Assembly: GCF_003011895.2 (NCBI RefSeq)
Contig: NZ_PXWF02000297.1
Coordinates: 1-64,000, forward strand
Source of the DNA: Massilia glaciei
GTDB taxonomy: Bacteria; Pseudomonadota; Gammaproteobacteria; Burkholderiales; Burkholderiaceae_D
Direction: 5' to 3'
DNA: 64,000 nt
Each line of letters begins with the position of its first letter. Within the stretch, counting starts at the first letter, position 1. Shown piece after piece: positions 36,672-46,176 of the stretch. A program made the position numbers and the translations under genes. The notes beneath the pieces were generated by a model. It was given only the letters and a program-made list of their open reading frames with translations. It did no database searches and was not told where the DNA came from.

Positions 36672-37247
36672 TCAGGCGGACACGCCGTACGAGCGCGCCA
36701 GCGGACCGAGGCCGCCCTTGAAGCCCTGGCCGACGGCGCGGAACTTCCATTCGGCGCCGGCACGGTAGAGCTCGCCGAAGACCATGGCCGTTTCGGTCGA
36801 ACCGTCTTCGGACAGGTCGTAGCGCGCGATCTCGGCCTCGCCCTCGGCGTTCAGGCAGCGCATGAAGGCTTTGCCGACCATGCCGAAATTCTGGCCGCGC
36901 TGCTCGGCCTCGTGGATGGTGACGCCGACCGATATGCGGTCGATCTCGGGCGGCACCGTGGACAGCTCGACCGTGATGCGCTCGTCGTCGCCCTCGCCCT
37001 CGCCCGTCAGGTTGTCGCCCGAATGGGTCACGGCGCCGTCGGTGGACTTGAGGTTGTTGTAAAAAATAAAATCGGTGTCGGCGCGCACCTTGCCGTCGGC
37101 CCTGAGCAGGAAGGCGCTGCCGTCGAGGTCGAAGACGGCGCCGTCGGTCGCGCGCGGGTCCCAGCCGAGGCCGATGATGACTTTTTTGAGGCCCGGCGCC
37201 TCTTTGCTCAGGTTGACGTTGCCGCCCTTTTGCAGACTGATTGCCAT
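36672..37247 (-). CDS. TerD family protein
   Basis: A 191-residue cytoplasmic protein of the TerD/TerE family ([72 protein letters not shown]). The acidic clusters near 35-42 and 83-89 match the calcium-binding sites of the family. TerD proteins are tied to tellurite resistance, phage inhibition and general stress. Here it is solitary: terA, terB, terC and terZ are not in the window. GAGGAG lies 6 nt before the ATG. Confidence 0.93.
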   Translation of the reverse strand: MAISLQKGGNVNLSKEAPGLKKVIIGLGWDPRATDGAVFDLDGSAFLLRADGKVRADTDFIFYNNLKSTDGAVTHSGDNLTGEGEGDDERITVELSTVPPEIDRISVGVTIHEAEQRGQNFGMVGKAFMRCLNAEGEAEIARYDLSEDGSTETAMVFGELYRAGAEWKFRAVGQGFKGGLGPLARSYGVSA

Positions 37248-37483
37248 GTCGGACTCCTCGCATTTATAGTGGATGGTGGACGGGTTGTTGGCGCCGTGTT
37301 CGCCCGGTTTTTGTTCGTTCAGCTTGTTCGATCAAGTTGTTCGATCAAGCCGGGCCGGCGAAGTTCCTGCCCGTCGGCGGCGCGCTCGGGCGTGGCCGGC
37401 CCGCAACTGGCGCAACGCGGGCCGCACCGGAAGGGGGGCGATCTGCGATAATTCCGCACGGCATTTCACCTCATGGAAAATCA

Positions 37484-37906
37484 ATGGACCTCATCTATCT
37501 CGTCACTCCCGTGCTGACCTGGCTTGCAGTCGGCCCGATCAAGTTCCTGATCAACAGCGCGCGCCAGCGCCGCTGGGCCTTCGACCTGATCGGCAACGGC
37601 GGTTTCCCGAGCAACCACAGCAGCGTGGTGACCAGCATGGCCACCGTGATCGCGATCCAGGAGGGCATGCGCGAGCCGGCCTTCGGGGTGGCCGTCACGC
37701 TCGCCTTCATCGTCATGATCGACGCCAACAGCCTGCGCCAGCATGTCGGCCGCCACGCCGCCGGCCTGAACCGGCTCTCGGGCGAGGACCCCACGCACAT
37801 CCTGTTGCGCGAGCGCATGGGACACACGCTGGTCGAAATCTGCGGCGGCATCGCCACCGGCATCGGCATGGGCTTCGCCATCACGTCCCTGTTCGCACAG
37901 TTGTAA
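37484..37906 (+). CDS. Divergent PAP2 (DUF212) family membrane protein
   Basis: A 140-residue membrane protein with about four hydrophobic segments. GGFPSNHSSVVTSMATVIAIQ near 39-59 and the following DANSLRQHVGRHAAGLN match the divergent-PAP2/DUF212 family, related to phosphatidic-acid phosphatases. Whether it is catalytically active is unclear, since the standard PSGH is PSNH here. I start at the ATG of MDLIYLV; the frame is open further upstream but without family likeness. Confidence 0.85.
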   Translation: MDLIYLVTPVLTWLAVGPIKFLINSARQRRWAFDLIGNGGFPSNHSSVVTSMATVIAIQEGMREPAFGVAVTLAFIVMIDANSLRQHVGRHAAGLNRLSGEDPTHILLRERMGHTLVEICGGIATGIGMGFAITSLFAQL

Positions 37907-38184
37907 ACACGCCCGGCGCGGCGCCGGCGGTAAGCCGGGCGCTGAAGTTTCCGCAGTTCAAGTGCCTGAAATTGCATTTCATCCCGCCATTTGCGCCTTT
38001 CAGGTATCGAAAAGCGCAACAGGGCGGCCGGCGATTGACGATCCCGGCGGGCTCAAGGATACTGCGCGATCGAAGCTGCGCCGGCGTGCCCACGCCGCCG
38101 CGAAAAAATAACTACATAGTGAATGAAAAGTAAATACATTGTCACAACGCTGTAACGACCACCCCCATCCCCGGAGAACCAACC

Positions 38185-39351
38185 ATGCTGCGCAAAACCA
38201 TCCTTGTCCTCGCCATCGCTACGGCGCTCGCCGCCTGCAGTAAGGGGGGCAAGGATCCCGAAAAGGGCGCCGACGGCAAGGTGGCCAAGGAGAAGCCGGC
38301 CGATCTGATCGTGGCGAAAGAGGATCTGATCACGGTCGCGCCCAACGCGCTCGCCTCGGGCCCGGTGATCACCGGCTCGGTCCAGCCCGAACGCAAGGCC
38401 GACCTGCGCGCCGAGGTCTCGGCCGTGGTGCTGCAGGTGCTCAGGGAGAACGGCGAAGTCGTCAAGCGCGGCGACGTGCTCGTCAAGCTCGACGAGACCG
38501 CGATCCGCGACAGCCTCGCCTCGGCCGAGCAGTCGGCCCGCTCGGCCGGCCAGGCGCTCGAGCAGTCGAGCCGCACGCTCGAGCGGCTCAAGACGCTGCG
38601 CGCCTCCGGCATGGTGTCGCTGCAGGCGCTCGACGACGCCGAGGTGCGCCGCAACGCGGCCCAGAGCGAGGTCTCGGCCAGCCGCACGCGCGCCGTGCTG
38701 GCGCGCCAGCAACTGTCGCGCACCTCGGTGCGCGCCCCATTCGACGGCGTCGTCAGCGAGCGCAAGGTCTCGGCCGGCGACACCGCCTCGATCGGCAAGG
38801 AATTGCTCAAGGTGGTCGACCCGGCCAGCATGCGCTTCGAGGGCCGCGTCGCGGCCGACCAGATCAGTGCCGTCAAGCTCGGCCAGGCGGTCAGCTTCCG
38901 CGTCAACGGCTACCAGGGCCAGGAGTTCCGCGGCGCCGTCAAGCGCATCGACCCGGCCGCCGACGCCGTCACGCGCCAGGTCGAGGTGACGGTCGGCTTC
39001 GCCGACGCGGCGCGCCCGAGCGTGTCGGGCCTGTTCGCCGAGGGCCGCATCGAGGCCGCCAGCGTGGCCACCCTGATGCTGCCCGAGGGCGCGCTGGTCA
39101 AAGTCGGCGACAAGACCTACGCCTGGCGCATGAAGGGCGACAAGCTGCACAAGGTCGAACTCGGCATGGGCGTGCGCGATACCCGCACCGGCGACTTCGA
39201 GATCCGCAGCGGCCTGTCCGCGGGCGACCTGATCATGCGCAGCGCCAATTCGAAATTTTCCGACGGCCAGAAGGCGACCATGGCGCCGGGAAAGATGGCG
39301 AGCGCCGTCGCCGCGGCCGCCGCGGCACCTGCCGTCGTCAAGGGAAAATAA
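38185..39351 (+). CDS. RND efflux periplasmic adaptor (membrane fusion protein), lipoprotein
   Basis: A 388-residue adaptor. The signal peptide MLRKTILVLAIATALAAC ends in a lipobox with C18, so it should be anchored to the inner membrane by lipid. A barrel-sandwich half (SAVVLQVLRENGEVVKRGDVLVKLDE near 75-100), an alpha hairpin (about 115-160), the second lipoyl half (RAPFDGVVSERKVSAGDT) and beta-barrel parts follow in the usual order. GGAGAA precedes the ATG. It links the RND pump encoded 1 nt downstream to an outer-membrane channel. Confidence 0.94.
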   Translation: MLRKTILVLAIATALAACSKGGKDPEKGADGKVAKEKPADLIVAKEDLITVAPNALASGPVITGSVQPERKADLRAEVSAVVLQVLRENGEVVKRGDVLVKLDETAIRDSLASAEQSARSAGQALEQSSRTLERLKTLRASGMVSLQALDDAEVRRNAAQSEVSASRTRAVLARQQLSRTSVRAPFDGVVSERKVSAGDTASIGKELLKVVDPASMRFEGRVAADQISAVKLGQAVSFRVNGYQGQEFRGAVKRIDPAADAVTRQVEVTVGFADAARPSVSGLFAEGRIEAASVATLMLPEGALVKVGDKTYAWRMKGDKLHKVELGMGVRDTRTGDFEIRSGLSAGDLIMRSANSKFSDGQKATMAPGKMASAVAAAAAAPAVVKGK

Positions 39352-39352
39352 T

Positions 39353-42300
39353 ATGTTCTTATCCGATTTCAGTGTCAAACGGCCCACCGTCACGATCGTG
39401 CTGATCATGGCCATGATGGCTTTCGGCCTGCTGGCCCTGTCCAAGCTGCGCGTGAACCAGAATCCCGACGTCGACTTCCCGGCCCTGTACGTGAGCGTGT
39501 CCTACCCCGGCGCCTCGCCCGACACGGTCGAGCGCGAGATCGTCAACCGGCTCGAAAAGCCGCTCATGTCGATCCCCGGGCTCGACGAGATCGAGTCGAG
39601 CGCGAACGAGGGTAACGCCGGCTTCTTCATGAAGTTCAACTTCGGCAAGAACCTGATCGAAGCCTCCGACGACGTGCGAAACGTCATCGCCGGGGTGCGC
39701 TACAAGCTGCCCAACGAGATGCGCGAGCCGATCGTGCAGCGCATCGACATCGGCGCCGACCCGATCATGAGCCTGGTGTTGTCGTCGAGCTCGCAGTCGC
39801 ACGCGGCCATCTCGCGCATGGCCGAGGACCAGCTGGTCGACCGCCTGCGCGGCATCGACGGCGTGGCCACGGTCAACGTCAACGGCGCCCTCAAGCGCGA
39901 GCTGTCGGTCCTGCTGCGCGCCGAGAAACTGCGTGAATACAATGTCTCGGTCGGCGAGGTGGTGGCCGCGCTGCGCGCCCAGAACACCAACGCGCCGGTG
40001 GGCAAGGTGCGCGGCGAACTCGACGAGCAGAGCATCCGCCTGGTCGGGCGCCTCGAGTCGCCCGCCGAATTCGAGACCATCGTCGTCAAGCGCCGCGGCG
40101 ACGAGATCGTGCGCCTAGCCCAGGTCGCCACGATCGCCGACGGCTTCGCCGAGTCCAACAGCCTGAGCATCCGCAGCGGCAAGCCGAACGTGGGCCTGCA
40201 GGTGATCCGCTCGCGCGAGGCGAGCACCGTGTCGGTGGCCAAGCAGGTGCGCAAGCTGGTCGATGAGGTCGGCAAGGAGCTGCAGGAGGGCACCAAATTC
40301 GAGATCGTGCGCGACGGCGGCAAGCAGGCGCAAAACAGCCTCAACAACGTGATCGAGTCGCTCGTCTTCGGCGCCATACTGACCATCTTCGTGGTCTACG
40401 CCTTCCTCAATTCGTGGCGCTCGACGCTGATCACGGCGCTGTCGCTGCCGACCTCGGTCATCGCCGCCTTCATCGCGGTCTGGCTGTGCGGCTTCACGCT
40501 CAACTTCATGACCCTGCTCGGCCTGTCGCTGGCGATCGGCGTGCTGATCGACGACGCCATCGTGGTGCGCGAAAACATCGTGCGCCACATGCAGCGCGGC
40601 TCCGACCGCCGCACCGCCGCGCTCGAGGGCACCGCCGAGATTGGCCTGGCGGTGGCCGCCACGACGTTCTCGATCATCGCCGTGTTCATCCCGGTGGCGT
40701 TCATGCCGGGCGTCTCGGGCGAATGGTTCCGCCCGTTCGCGCTGACCGTGACGTGCTCGGTGATCGTCTCGCTCGGCATCTCGTTCACGCTCGACCCGAT
40801 GCTGTCGGCCTACTGGGGCGACCCGGCCGACCACCACACGGCGCCCAAGAAGGGCCTGAGCCGGGTATTGCAGCGCTTTAACGACTGGTTCGACCACCAG
40901 GCCGACCGCTACGGCAACGTGATCGCCTGGGCGCTGCACCACCGGATCGTGATGGCGGTCATCGCCGGGTTGACCTTCGTCGGCGCCATCGTGCTGCAGG
41001 CCACCGTCGGCGGCAACAGCTTCCTGCCGGCATCGGATGTCGGATTCGTGATGATCGAGGTGCGCACCCCGCCCTCGTCGAGCCTGGAGTATTCGCGCCT
41101 CAAGCTCGAGGCGGCGGCCGCCGCCGCGCGCACCATCCCCGAGACCCTCGACACCAACAGCAGCATCAACCCGAACGGCGGGCGCATCTATGTCGACATC
41201 GGCAAGCGCAAGGAGCGCGAGCGCGGCGCCAAGGAGATCGCCGAGGAGCTGCGCGGCAAGGTGCGGCGCCTGGTCGGGGCCGAGTACGTGGTGCTCGACG
41301 ACATCGCCAACGGCTCGCGCAAGCCGGTCCAGATCGAATTCACCGGACCCGATTCGCGCAAGCTCATGGAGATCACCAACGACTATATGGATAAGCTGCG
41401 CCAGGTGCCGGGCGCGGTCGACGTCGGCCTGTCGCAGCAGGACCCGAAGAACGAGCTCAAGATCGAACTCAACCGCGGCCTGGCCAACTCGATGGGCATC
41501 TCGGCCGGCGACGCGGCGCAGTCGCTGCGGGTCGCCTTCGCCGGGGTCGAGGTCGGCGACTGGGTCGACCCGACCGGCGAGACGCGCGACGTGGCGGTGC
41601 GCCTGCACCCCGACGACCGGGTCAGCCTGGCCAACATCGAGCGCCTGCCGATCGCGGTGGCCGGCACCAACCAGATGGTGCCGCTCGAACAGATCGCCAC
41701 GATCACCATGGGCAAGGGGCCGTCGGGCATCAACCACACCGACGGCAAGCGCACCATCACGGTCTCGGCCAACGTGCAGGGCCGCTCGAACGGCGAGGTC
41801 ACCAGCGACGCGATGAAGCTGGCCAAGTCGCTCGACTATCCGCCCGGCTACGGCCTGGCCCTGAGCGGCTCGGGCGAGGAGCAGGCCGAGCTGATGGCCG
41901 CGATGGCCGTCGCGCTGCTGTCGGGCATCGGCCTGATGTACCTGATCCTGGTGATCCAGTTCGGCTCGTTCACGGCGCCGCTGGCGGTCATGATGTCGCT
42001 GCCGCTGTCGCTGATCGGGGTGGTGCTGGCGCTGATCGTGACGCGCAACACGCTCAATCTGATGAGCATGATCGGCATCATCATGCTGATGGGGCTGGTG
42101 GCCAAGAACGCGATCCTGCTGCTCGACGCGACCCGGGTGCGCGAGGCCGAGGGCATGGAGCGCGAGGCGGCGCTGATGGAGGCCGGGCGCATGCGGCTGC
42201 GCCCGATCCTGATGACCACCTTCGCGCTGATCGCGGGCATGTTCCCGATCGCGCTCGGGCTCGGCGAGGGCGGCGAGTTCTACCAGCCGCTGGCGATCGC

Positions 42301-42586
42301 GATCATCGGCGGCACCATCACCTCGACCTTCCTGACGCTGCTCGTGGTGCCGACCTTTTATGACAGCATCGAAATCTCGCGCGACCGCATGGCCGCCAAG
42401 TTCCAGCGCCGCGCCGCGCGCCGTCCGGCGCTCGTGGCCGGGGTGCAGACCCTGGGCGAGGCGCTGCTGACGCTGACGCTGGTGCGCTTCGTGTACCGCA
42501 AGCTCATGTGGGTGGTCGGCAAGGCCGGCGGCCGCGGCAAGGCGGCCCCGCTGGACGCCGAGGCCAAGCGGCGTGCGGTGGTCTGA
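39353..42586 (+). CDS. RND family efflux permease, AcrB-like
   Basis: A 1077-residue proton-driven exporter with 12 expected membrane segments and two large periplasmic loops. The proton-relay aspartates are intact in GVLIDDAIVVREN near residues 398-410 and the relay lysine in LMGLVAKNAILLLD near 915. It opens with FLSDFSVKRPTVTIVL, typical of HAE1-like pumps. It starts 1 nt after the adaptor stop with AAGGG upstream, so both are one operon; no outer-membrane TolC partner or regulator is beside it. Substrates are likely drugs or other hydrophobic compounds. Confidence 0.95.
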   Translation: MFLSDFSVKRPTVTIVLIMAMMAFGLLALSKLRVNQNPDVDFPALYVSVSYPGASPDTVEREIVNRLEKPLMSIPGLDEIESSANEGNAGFFMKFNFGKNLIEASDDVRNVIAGVRYKLPNEMREPIVQRIDIGADPIMSLVLSSSSQSHAAISRMAEDQLVDRLRGIDGVATVNVNGALKRELSVLLRAEKLREYNVSVGEVVAALRAQNTNAPVGKVRGELDEQSIRLVGRLESPAEFETIVVKRRGDEIVRLAQVATIADGFAESNSLSIRSGKPNVGLQVIRSREASTVSVAKQVRKLVDEVGKELQEGTKFEIVRDGGKQAQNSLNNVIESLVFGAILTIFVVYAFLNSWRSTLITALSLPTSVIAAFIAVWLCGFTLNFMTLLGLSLAIGVLIDDAIVVRENIVRHMQRGSDRRTAALEGTAEIGLAVAATTFSIIAVFIPVAFMPGVSGEWFRPFALTVTCSVIVSLGISFTLDPMLSAYWGDPADHHTAPKKGLSRVLQRFNDWFDHQADRYGNVIAWALHHRIVMAVIAGLTFVGAIVLQATVGGNSFLPASDVGFVMIEVRTPPSSSLEYSRLKLEAAAAAARTIPETLDTNSSINPNGGRIYVDIGKRKERERGAKEIAEELRGKVRRLVGAEYVVLDDIANGSRKPVQIEFTGPDSRKLMEITNDYMDKLRQVPGAVDVGLSQQDPKNELKIELNRGLANSMGISAGDAAQSLRVAFAGVEVGDWVDPTGETRDVAVRLHPDDRVSLANIERLPIAVAGTNQMVPLEQIATITMGKGPSGINHTDGKRTITVSANVQGRSNGEVTSDAMKLAKSLDYPPGYGLALSGSGEEQAELMAAMAVALLSGIGLMYLILVIQFGSFTAPLAVMMSLPLSLIGVVLALIVTRNTLNLMSMIGIIMLMGLVAKNAILLLDATRVREAEGMEREAALMEAGRMRLRPILMTTFALIAGMFPIALGLGEGGEFYQPLAIAIIGGTITSTFLTLLVVPTFYDSIEISRDRMAAKFQRRAARRPALVAGVQTLGEALLTLTLVRFVYRKLMWVVGKAGGRGKAAPLDAEAKRRAVV

Positions 42587-42593
42587 ACCGCGC

Positions 42594-42760
42594 CTGAGAG
42601 GCTGAGAGTCTTTCGACCATGCCCGCTCTGCACGCCGGAAAGCGCCCGCTCGTCGTTGCAAATGTTCGCCATAGCCCGAGCTATGGCTGTGCTTTGCGCC
42701 TCGATCGGCCACCTTCTGGCGCGCTGCTCGGCCACGTCCGAAAAACTCTCAGCCTCTGAG
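42594..42760. repeat. Hairpin family 1 element, full-length copy
   Basis: A 167-bp element beginning CTGAGAGGCTGAGAGTC and ending GACTCTC-like ACTCTCAGCCTCTGAG; the outer 50 or so bases on each side are imperfect inverted repeats, and the centre holds a second small hairpin (GCCATAGC...GCTATGGC). It starts 7 nt after the stop of the RND pump gene. It is about 85-90% identical by eye to the copy at 49145. Confidence 0.92.
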
Positions 42761-42790
42761 TAGGCGGCCGGCCTGTCCGGCACGCCAGCG

Positions 42791-42828
42791 AACAAGGCCC
42801 GCCACGTTGCAACGTGGCGGGCCTTGTT
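42791..42828. terminator. 18-bp perfect hairpin, probable terminator after the RND operon
   Basis: AACAAGGCCCGCCACGTT at 42791-42808 is the exact inverse of 42811-42828, with only two bases between. A T-rich but interrupted tract (TGTTGGTGCTGTTGTTATT) follows. The stem is strong enough to stop polymerase from either side, although the lack of a pure T run makes rho-independent termination less certain. Confidence 0.65.
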
Positions 42829-42949
42829 GTTGGTGCTGTTGTTATTGGCCCCTGTTTGTTGCCTGCCAGGGCCGGGCCCCCGGCTGCGTCGCGGCCGGTC
42901 GGTTGGCCGCCGCGCGCGCGCGAGGCGGGGGCTGCGAGCCGGTCGAGAG

Positions 42950-43098
42950 TAGGATCGCCGGCTGCAAAAAGTGCCGGACGGCCCATATTTTGCCGCTTGC
43001 TCGGCCGATGGCATGCTATCGGCTTCGCGAAATCGTCAAAATCTGTCCTCGTCCGGCACTTTTTTGGCTTCGACTACCGAAATCCGAGAGCCTCCTAG
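42950..43098. repeat. Hairpin family 2 element, left end degraded
   Basis: AAAAAGTGCCGGAC near the left and GTCCGGCACTTTTTT near the right are inverted copies, with a small inner hairpin CCGAT...ATCGG between. The right end GAGAGCCTCCTAG corresponds to the TAGGAGCCTGTCGG end of the copy at 62112, while the matching left end has lost about 20 bp. The right end contains the TAG stop codon of the Thr-rich lipoprotein gene (minus strand). Confidence 0.85.
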
Positions 43099-43478
43099 CG
43101 GCGCGCCGGCTCGGGATCGACGACGATGACGTCGGGGTTGTCGGTGGTGCCGGTGCCCGAGGTGCCCGAGGTGCCCGAGGTGCCCGATGAGGTGCCCGAT
43201 GAGGTGCCCGATGAGGTGCCCGCGCCGGCGTCCGGCATCGGTTCGACCGGCGTGGCGGGCGTGGTGGGTTCGGCCGGTGTGGTCGGTGTGGTGGGCGTGG
43301 CAGCATCGCCGCCCGTGGTGCCGGTGGTGCCGCTGCTGCCGGAGGTCGCGCCCGGCGCCGGCGTGATGATGGTCGTGTCGGTGGCTGGAACCGGTTCCTC
43401 CCTCCGGCATCCGCCCAGGATGCCTGCCAGTACTGCCGCCGTTAGCAGGGCTTTGCTTGTGCTTGAAAGTGCTTTCAT
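43095..43478 (-). CDS. Thr/Pro/Gly-rich lipoprotein with internal repeats
   Basis: A 127-residue secreted protein. MKALSSTSKALLTAAVLAGILGGC ends in a lipobox with C24, so it should be lipid-anchored in the periplasm or outer membrane. The mature part is low complexity: Thr-Pro-Thr and Ala-Glu-Pro-Thr runs, then Ser-Gly-Thr repeats coded by 12-bp and 9-bp DNA repeats (about 43149-43220). No fold or function can be assigned. GAGGAG lies 7 nt before the ATG. The stop codon is supplied by the end of a hairpin element. Confidence 0.75.
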   Translation of the reverse strand: MKALSSTSKALLTAAVLAGILGGCRREEPVPATDTTIITPAPGATSGSSGTTGTTGGDAATPTTPTTPAEPTTPATPVEPMPDAGAGTSSGTSSGTSSGTSGTSGTSGTGTTDNPDVIVVDPEPARR

Positions 43479-43851
43479 TGGTTTACTCCTCGTTCACGTC
43501 AATTTTTGCCGCCGCCGGTCTTGCGCTTGCGCCCGCCCGGCGGCGACGCCAGTACAGTCCCGCACCTGAGCCTGATTCAACCCACAGACGGGACCATCAG
43601 GGAACCGACGCAGCGAGACACGCGGCCCCGTTCAGTGCACGAATACGACTGTGAAAATTAGACGTGGAACATCGGCGCCAGTTCGTCGATTTGGCCCGCC
43701 CGGGGCCAAATCAGACCGGATGCGTTTCAGGCCTTGAGCGGTGTCAAACGATGGGGTGGGCGGTGGATGGACGGGTGCGCCGCCGGCCGGCGCGTCGCGC
43801 CCGGAGACGCCGGCCGGGCGCGCGCGGGATTGCCCAAGCGGGCCGGCGGGC
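43479..43851. other. Intergenic region with one hairpin
   Basis: No convincing gene lies in these 373 nt. GATTTGGCCC at 43688-43697 is the exact inverse of GGGCCAAATC at 43703-43712, a hairpin without a T run. The part next to 43478 should hold the promoter of the lipoprotein gene, but I see no clear -35/-10 pair. Confidence 0.6.
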
Positions 43852-44649
43852 CTACGCCTTCGGCGCGCAGGGCACGTCTTTTTGCACGGTGACGGTGGTG
43901 CCGGCCGCTTCGAGCGGGGCGACGAAATTAGTCAATTGCAGTACCAGCTTGCCGTTCCTGCCCACATGGCGGTCGAAACCGTACGAGGTCACGGCGCAAT
44001 TTGGGACGTCGGCGTCGCGGTCGAATTCGAGGATCTTCGATTCGTCGAGCCGCTCGAACAGGTAGCGCAAGCAATTGACGATGACCTGGTGGGCGACGAT
44101 GAGCACGCGCTCGCCGCAGTATTCGCGCGTGATGGTGTCGAGCACGCTGCGCAGGCGCAAGATGACGTCGCACCAGCTCTCGCCGCCGGGCGGGCGGAAG
44201 TAGAACTTGCCCACGTGCTCGCGCTGCACGTGGAGCTCGGGATACTTGAGGGCGATGCCGTGCGTGGTGAGGCGGTCGAGGATGCCGAATTCCTTCTCGC
44301 GCAGGCGTTCGTCGGACGAGACGGCGAGGGCCGCCGGCGGGCCCATGTGGTTGACGATGATGCGGGCGGTGTCGGCCGCGCGCGCATAGGGCGAGTGCAG
44401 CACCACGTTGGGGCGCACGGCGGCCGGCAGCGCGGCGAACCAGCCCGCAAGCGCGTGCGACTGCGCCAAGCCGAGCTCGGACAGGGGGACGTCGACGTCG
44501 CGCGTGTCGATCTCGATGTGCAGGCCGGCGCGCGCCTCGGCGGCGTCGCGCGCGACGTTGCCGGCGCTTTGGCCGTGCCGGACCAGCCAGATTTGTTGCG
44601 GCCATTTTTGTTGCGGCATATTTCGTTGCGGCGTATTTCGTTGCGGCAT
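43852..44649 (-). CDS. Histidine phosphatase superfamily protein (phosphoglycerate mutase-like)
   Basis: About 265 residues. The catalytic RHGQSAGN motif lies near residue 24; a second histidine in IVAHQVIVNCLRYL near 180 completes the phosphohistidine site, and LSELGLAQSHALAGWF and LREKEFGILD are typical. It is a cytoplasmic acid phosphatase-like enzyme with unknown substrate. The N-terminus is odd: it is made of MPQRN/MPQQ-type pentapeptides coded by a 15-bp tandem repeat, so the true start is unclear (TTG 44661, ATG 44649 or ATG 44619). Confidence 0.85.
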   Translation of the reverse strand: MPQRNTPQRNMPQQKWPQQIWLVRHGQSAGNVARDAAEARAGLHIEIDTRDVDVPLSELGLAQSHALAGWFAALPAAVRPNVVLHSPYARAADTARIIVNHMGPPAALAVSSDERLREKEFGILDRLTTHGIALKYPELHVQREHVGKFYFRPPGGESWCDVILRLRSVLDTITREYCGERVLIVAHQVIVNCLRYLFERLDESKILEFDRDADVPNCAVTSYGFDRHVGRNGKLVLQLTNFVAPLEAAGTTVTVQKDVPCAPKA

Positions 44650-44651
44650 AT
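44592..44651. repeat. 15-bp tandem repeat, four imperfect copies, at a gene start
   Basis: Units TTTGTTGCGGCCATT, TTTGTTGCGGCATAT, TTCGTTGCGGCGTAT and TTCGTTGCGGCATAT follow each other over the 5' end of the histidine phosphatase gene, coding for repeated Met/Thr-Pro-Gln-Arg/Gln-Asn. Each ATG-bearing unit offers a possible start codon. Confidence 0.9.
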
Positions 44652-44749
44652 TTGGTAGCAAAACCCGTCCGCCGTCACCGTTGACACCCGGTCATCATAG
44701 ACGGATCGGGCGGCCGCTCAGCGCACGATACGCGGCCCCGGGGCGCGCT

Positions 44750-46150
44750 TCACGCGGGCGCGCCCTCGGTGTCGAGGTTGGCCTCGGCGTCGCTGTCGAA
44801 CACCGCCATGTCGGTCTGCCCGAGCAGGCGGCTGGTGACGGTGCCGGCGGTGATCGAGCCGCTCACGTTGAGCGCGGTGCGGCCCATGTCGATCAGCGGT
44901 TCAATCGAGATCAAGAGGCCGGCCAGCGCCACCGGCAGGTCCATCGCCGAGAGCACGATCAGGGCGGCGAAGGTGGCGCCGCCGCCGACGCCGGCCACGC
45001 CGACCGAGCCGATGGTGATGATCGCCAGCAGCGGCAGCAGGAAGCCGATGGTCAGCGGGTCGATCCCGACGGTCGGCGCGATCATCACCGCCAGCATGGC
45101 CGGATAGATGCCGGCGCAGCCGTTCTGGCCGATGGTCGAGCCGAACGAGGCGGCGAAATTGGCGATGCCGGGCGCGGTGCCCAGGCGCGTGGTCTGGGTC
45201 TGCACGCTCATCGGGATGGCGCCGGCGCTGGTGCGCGAGGTGAACGCGAAGGCGAGCACCGGAAACACTTTTTTAAGGTAGCGCGGCACGCTCAGGCCGA
45301 CCGCGGCGATCAGCGCCAGGTGCACGCAGAACATGATCAGCAGCGCGCTGTAGGAGGCGGCCACGAAGCCGGCCAGGTTCATGATGTCGGCCAGGCTCGA
45401 GCTGGCCACGACCTGCGCCATCAGGGCGAACACGCCGAACGGGGTCAGGCGCAGCACCAGGGTGACCATGCGCATCACGATCGCGTGCGCGACCTCGGTG
45501 AAATGGTTGAACGAGGCGAAGATGGCCGGCTTCCTGGCCGCGATGCCGGTCGCCGAAATGCCGATGAAGATCGAAAACAGCACCACCGCGATGGTCGAGG
45601 TCTTGCGCGCGCCCGTCATGTCGAGGAAGGGGTTGGCCGGGATCAGGCTCAGCACCATGCCCGGGAACGAGATCGCCTTGGCCGCCGGCAGCGTGCTTTG
45701 CAGGTATTCGCCGCGCGCCACCTCGGCCGCGCTGGCGGTCAGGCCGACCGCGCTCAGGCCGTAGGCGCTGGCCATCGCGATGCCGACCGCGGCCGCCACC
45801 ATCGTGGTCAGGATCAGGATGCCGATCGTGAGGGCGCTGATCTTGCCGAGCGAGGCGGCGTCCTTGAGTTTGAGGATGGCCGAGACGATCGAGACCATGA
45901 TCAAGGGGATGATGATCATCTGCAGCAGCCGCACATAGCCGGTGCCGACGATGTCGAGGTACTCGCCGGTCTGCCTGACGACGTCCGAGCCGGCCCCGTA
46001 CAGCGACTGGAACACGACCCCGAGCAGCACGCCCACGCCCATGCCGGCGAACACGCGCTTGGTGAACGACACGTGCAGCGTTTGCATGCGTGCCAGCAGG
46101 AAGCACACGGCGAGCGCGGCGAGCAGGTTCAGGATCAGGGCGGTCGGCAT
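44750..46150 (-). CDS. tcyP: L-cystine transporter, TcyP/YdjN type (DAACS family)
   Basis: A 466-residue inner-membrane symporter. From memory it tracks the E. coli TcyP sequence over its length: GTGYVRLLQMIIIPLIMVSI near 72-91, SLIPANPFLDMTGA near 165, RYLKKVFPVLAFAFTSRTSAG near 275-295, SFGSTIGQNGCAGIYPAMLAV near 320-340 and LISIEPLIDMGRTALNVSGS near 420. TcyP imports cystine with sodium or protons. GAGG stands 7 nt before the ATG. It follows a histidine-phosphatase gene by 26 nt on the same strand, probably one operon. Confidence 0.9.
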   Translation of the reverse strand: MPTALILNLLAALAVCFLLARMQTLHVSFTKRVFAGMGVGVLLGVVFQSLYGAGSDVVRQTGEYLDIVGTGYVRLLQMIIIPLIMVSIVSAILKLKDAASLGKISALTIGILILTTMVAAAVGIAMASAYGLSAVGLTASAAEVARGEYLQSTLPAAKAISFPGMVLSLIPANPFLDMTGARKTSTIAVVLFSIFIGISATGIAARKPAIFASFNHFTEVAHAIVMRMVTLVLRLTPFGVFALMAQVVASSSLADIMNLAGFVAASYSALLIMFCVHLALIAAVGLSVPRYLKKVFPVLAFAFTSRTSAGAIPMSVQTQTTRLGTAPGIANFAASFGSTIGQNGCAGIYPAMLAVMIAPTVGIDPLTIGFLLPLLAIITIGSVGVAGVGGGATFAALIVLSAMDLPVALAGLLISIEPLIDMGRTALNVSGSITAGTVTSRLLGQTDMAVFDSDAEANLDTEGAPA

Positions 46151-46176
46151 GAATTCCTCGGGTTGTCTGTCTGGGC

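Noticed and set aside
36672-37247. Tellurite-resistance or phage-defence ter island
   Set aside because: Only one TerD-family gene is present; the other ter genes are missing from the flanks.
40115-42712. 865-codon minus-strand frame opposite the RND permease gene
   Set aside because: No family likeness and a His/Arg/Gln-rich shadow composition; the plus strand encodes a full AcrB-like pump.
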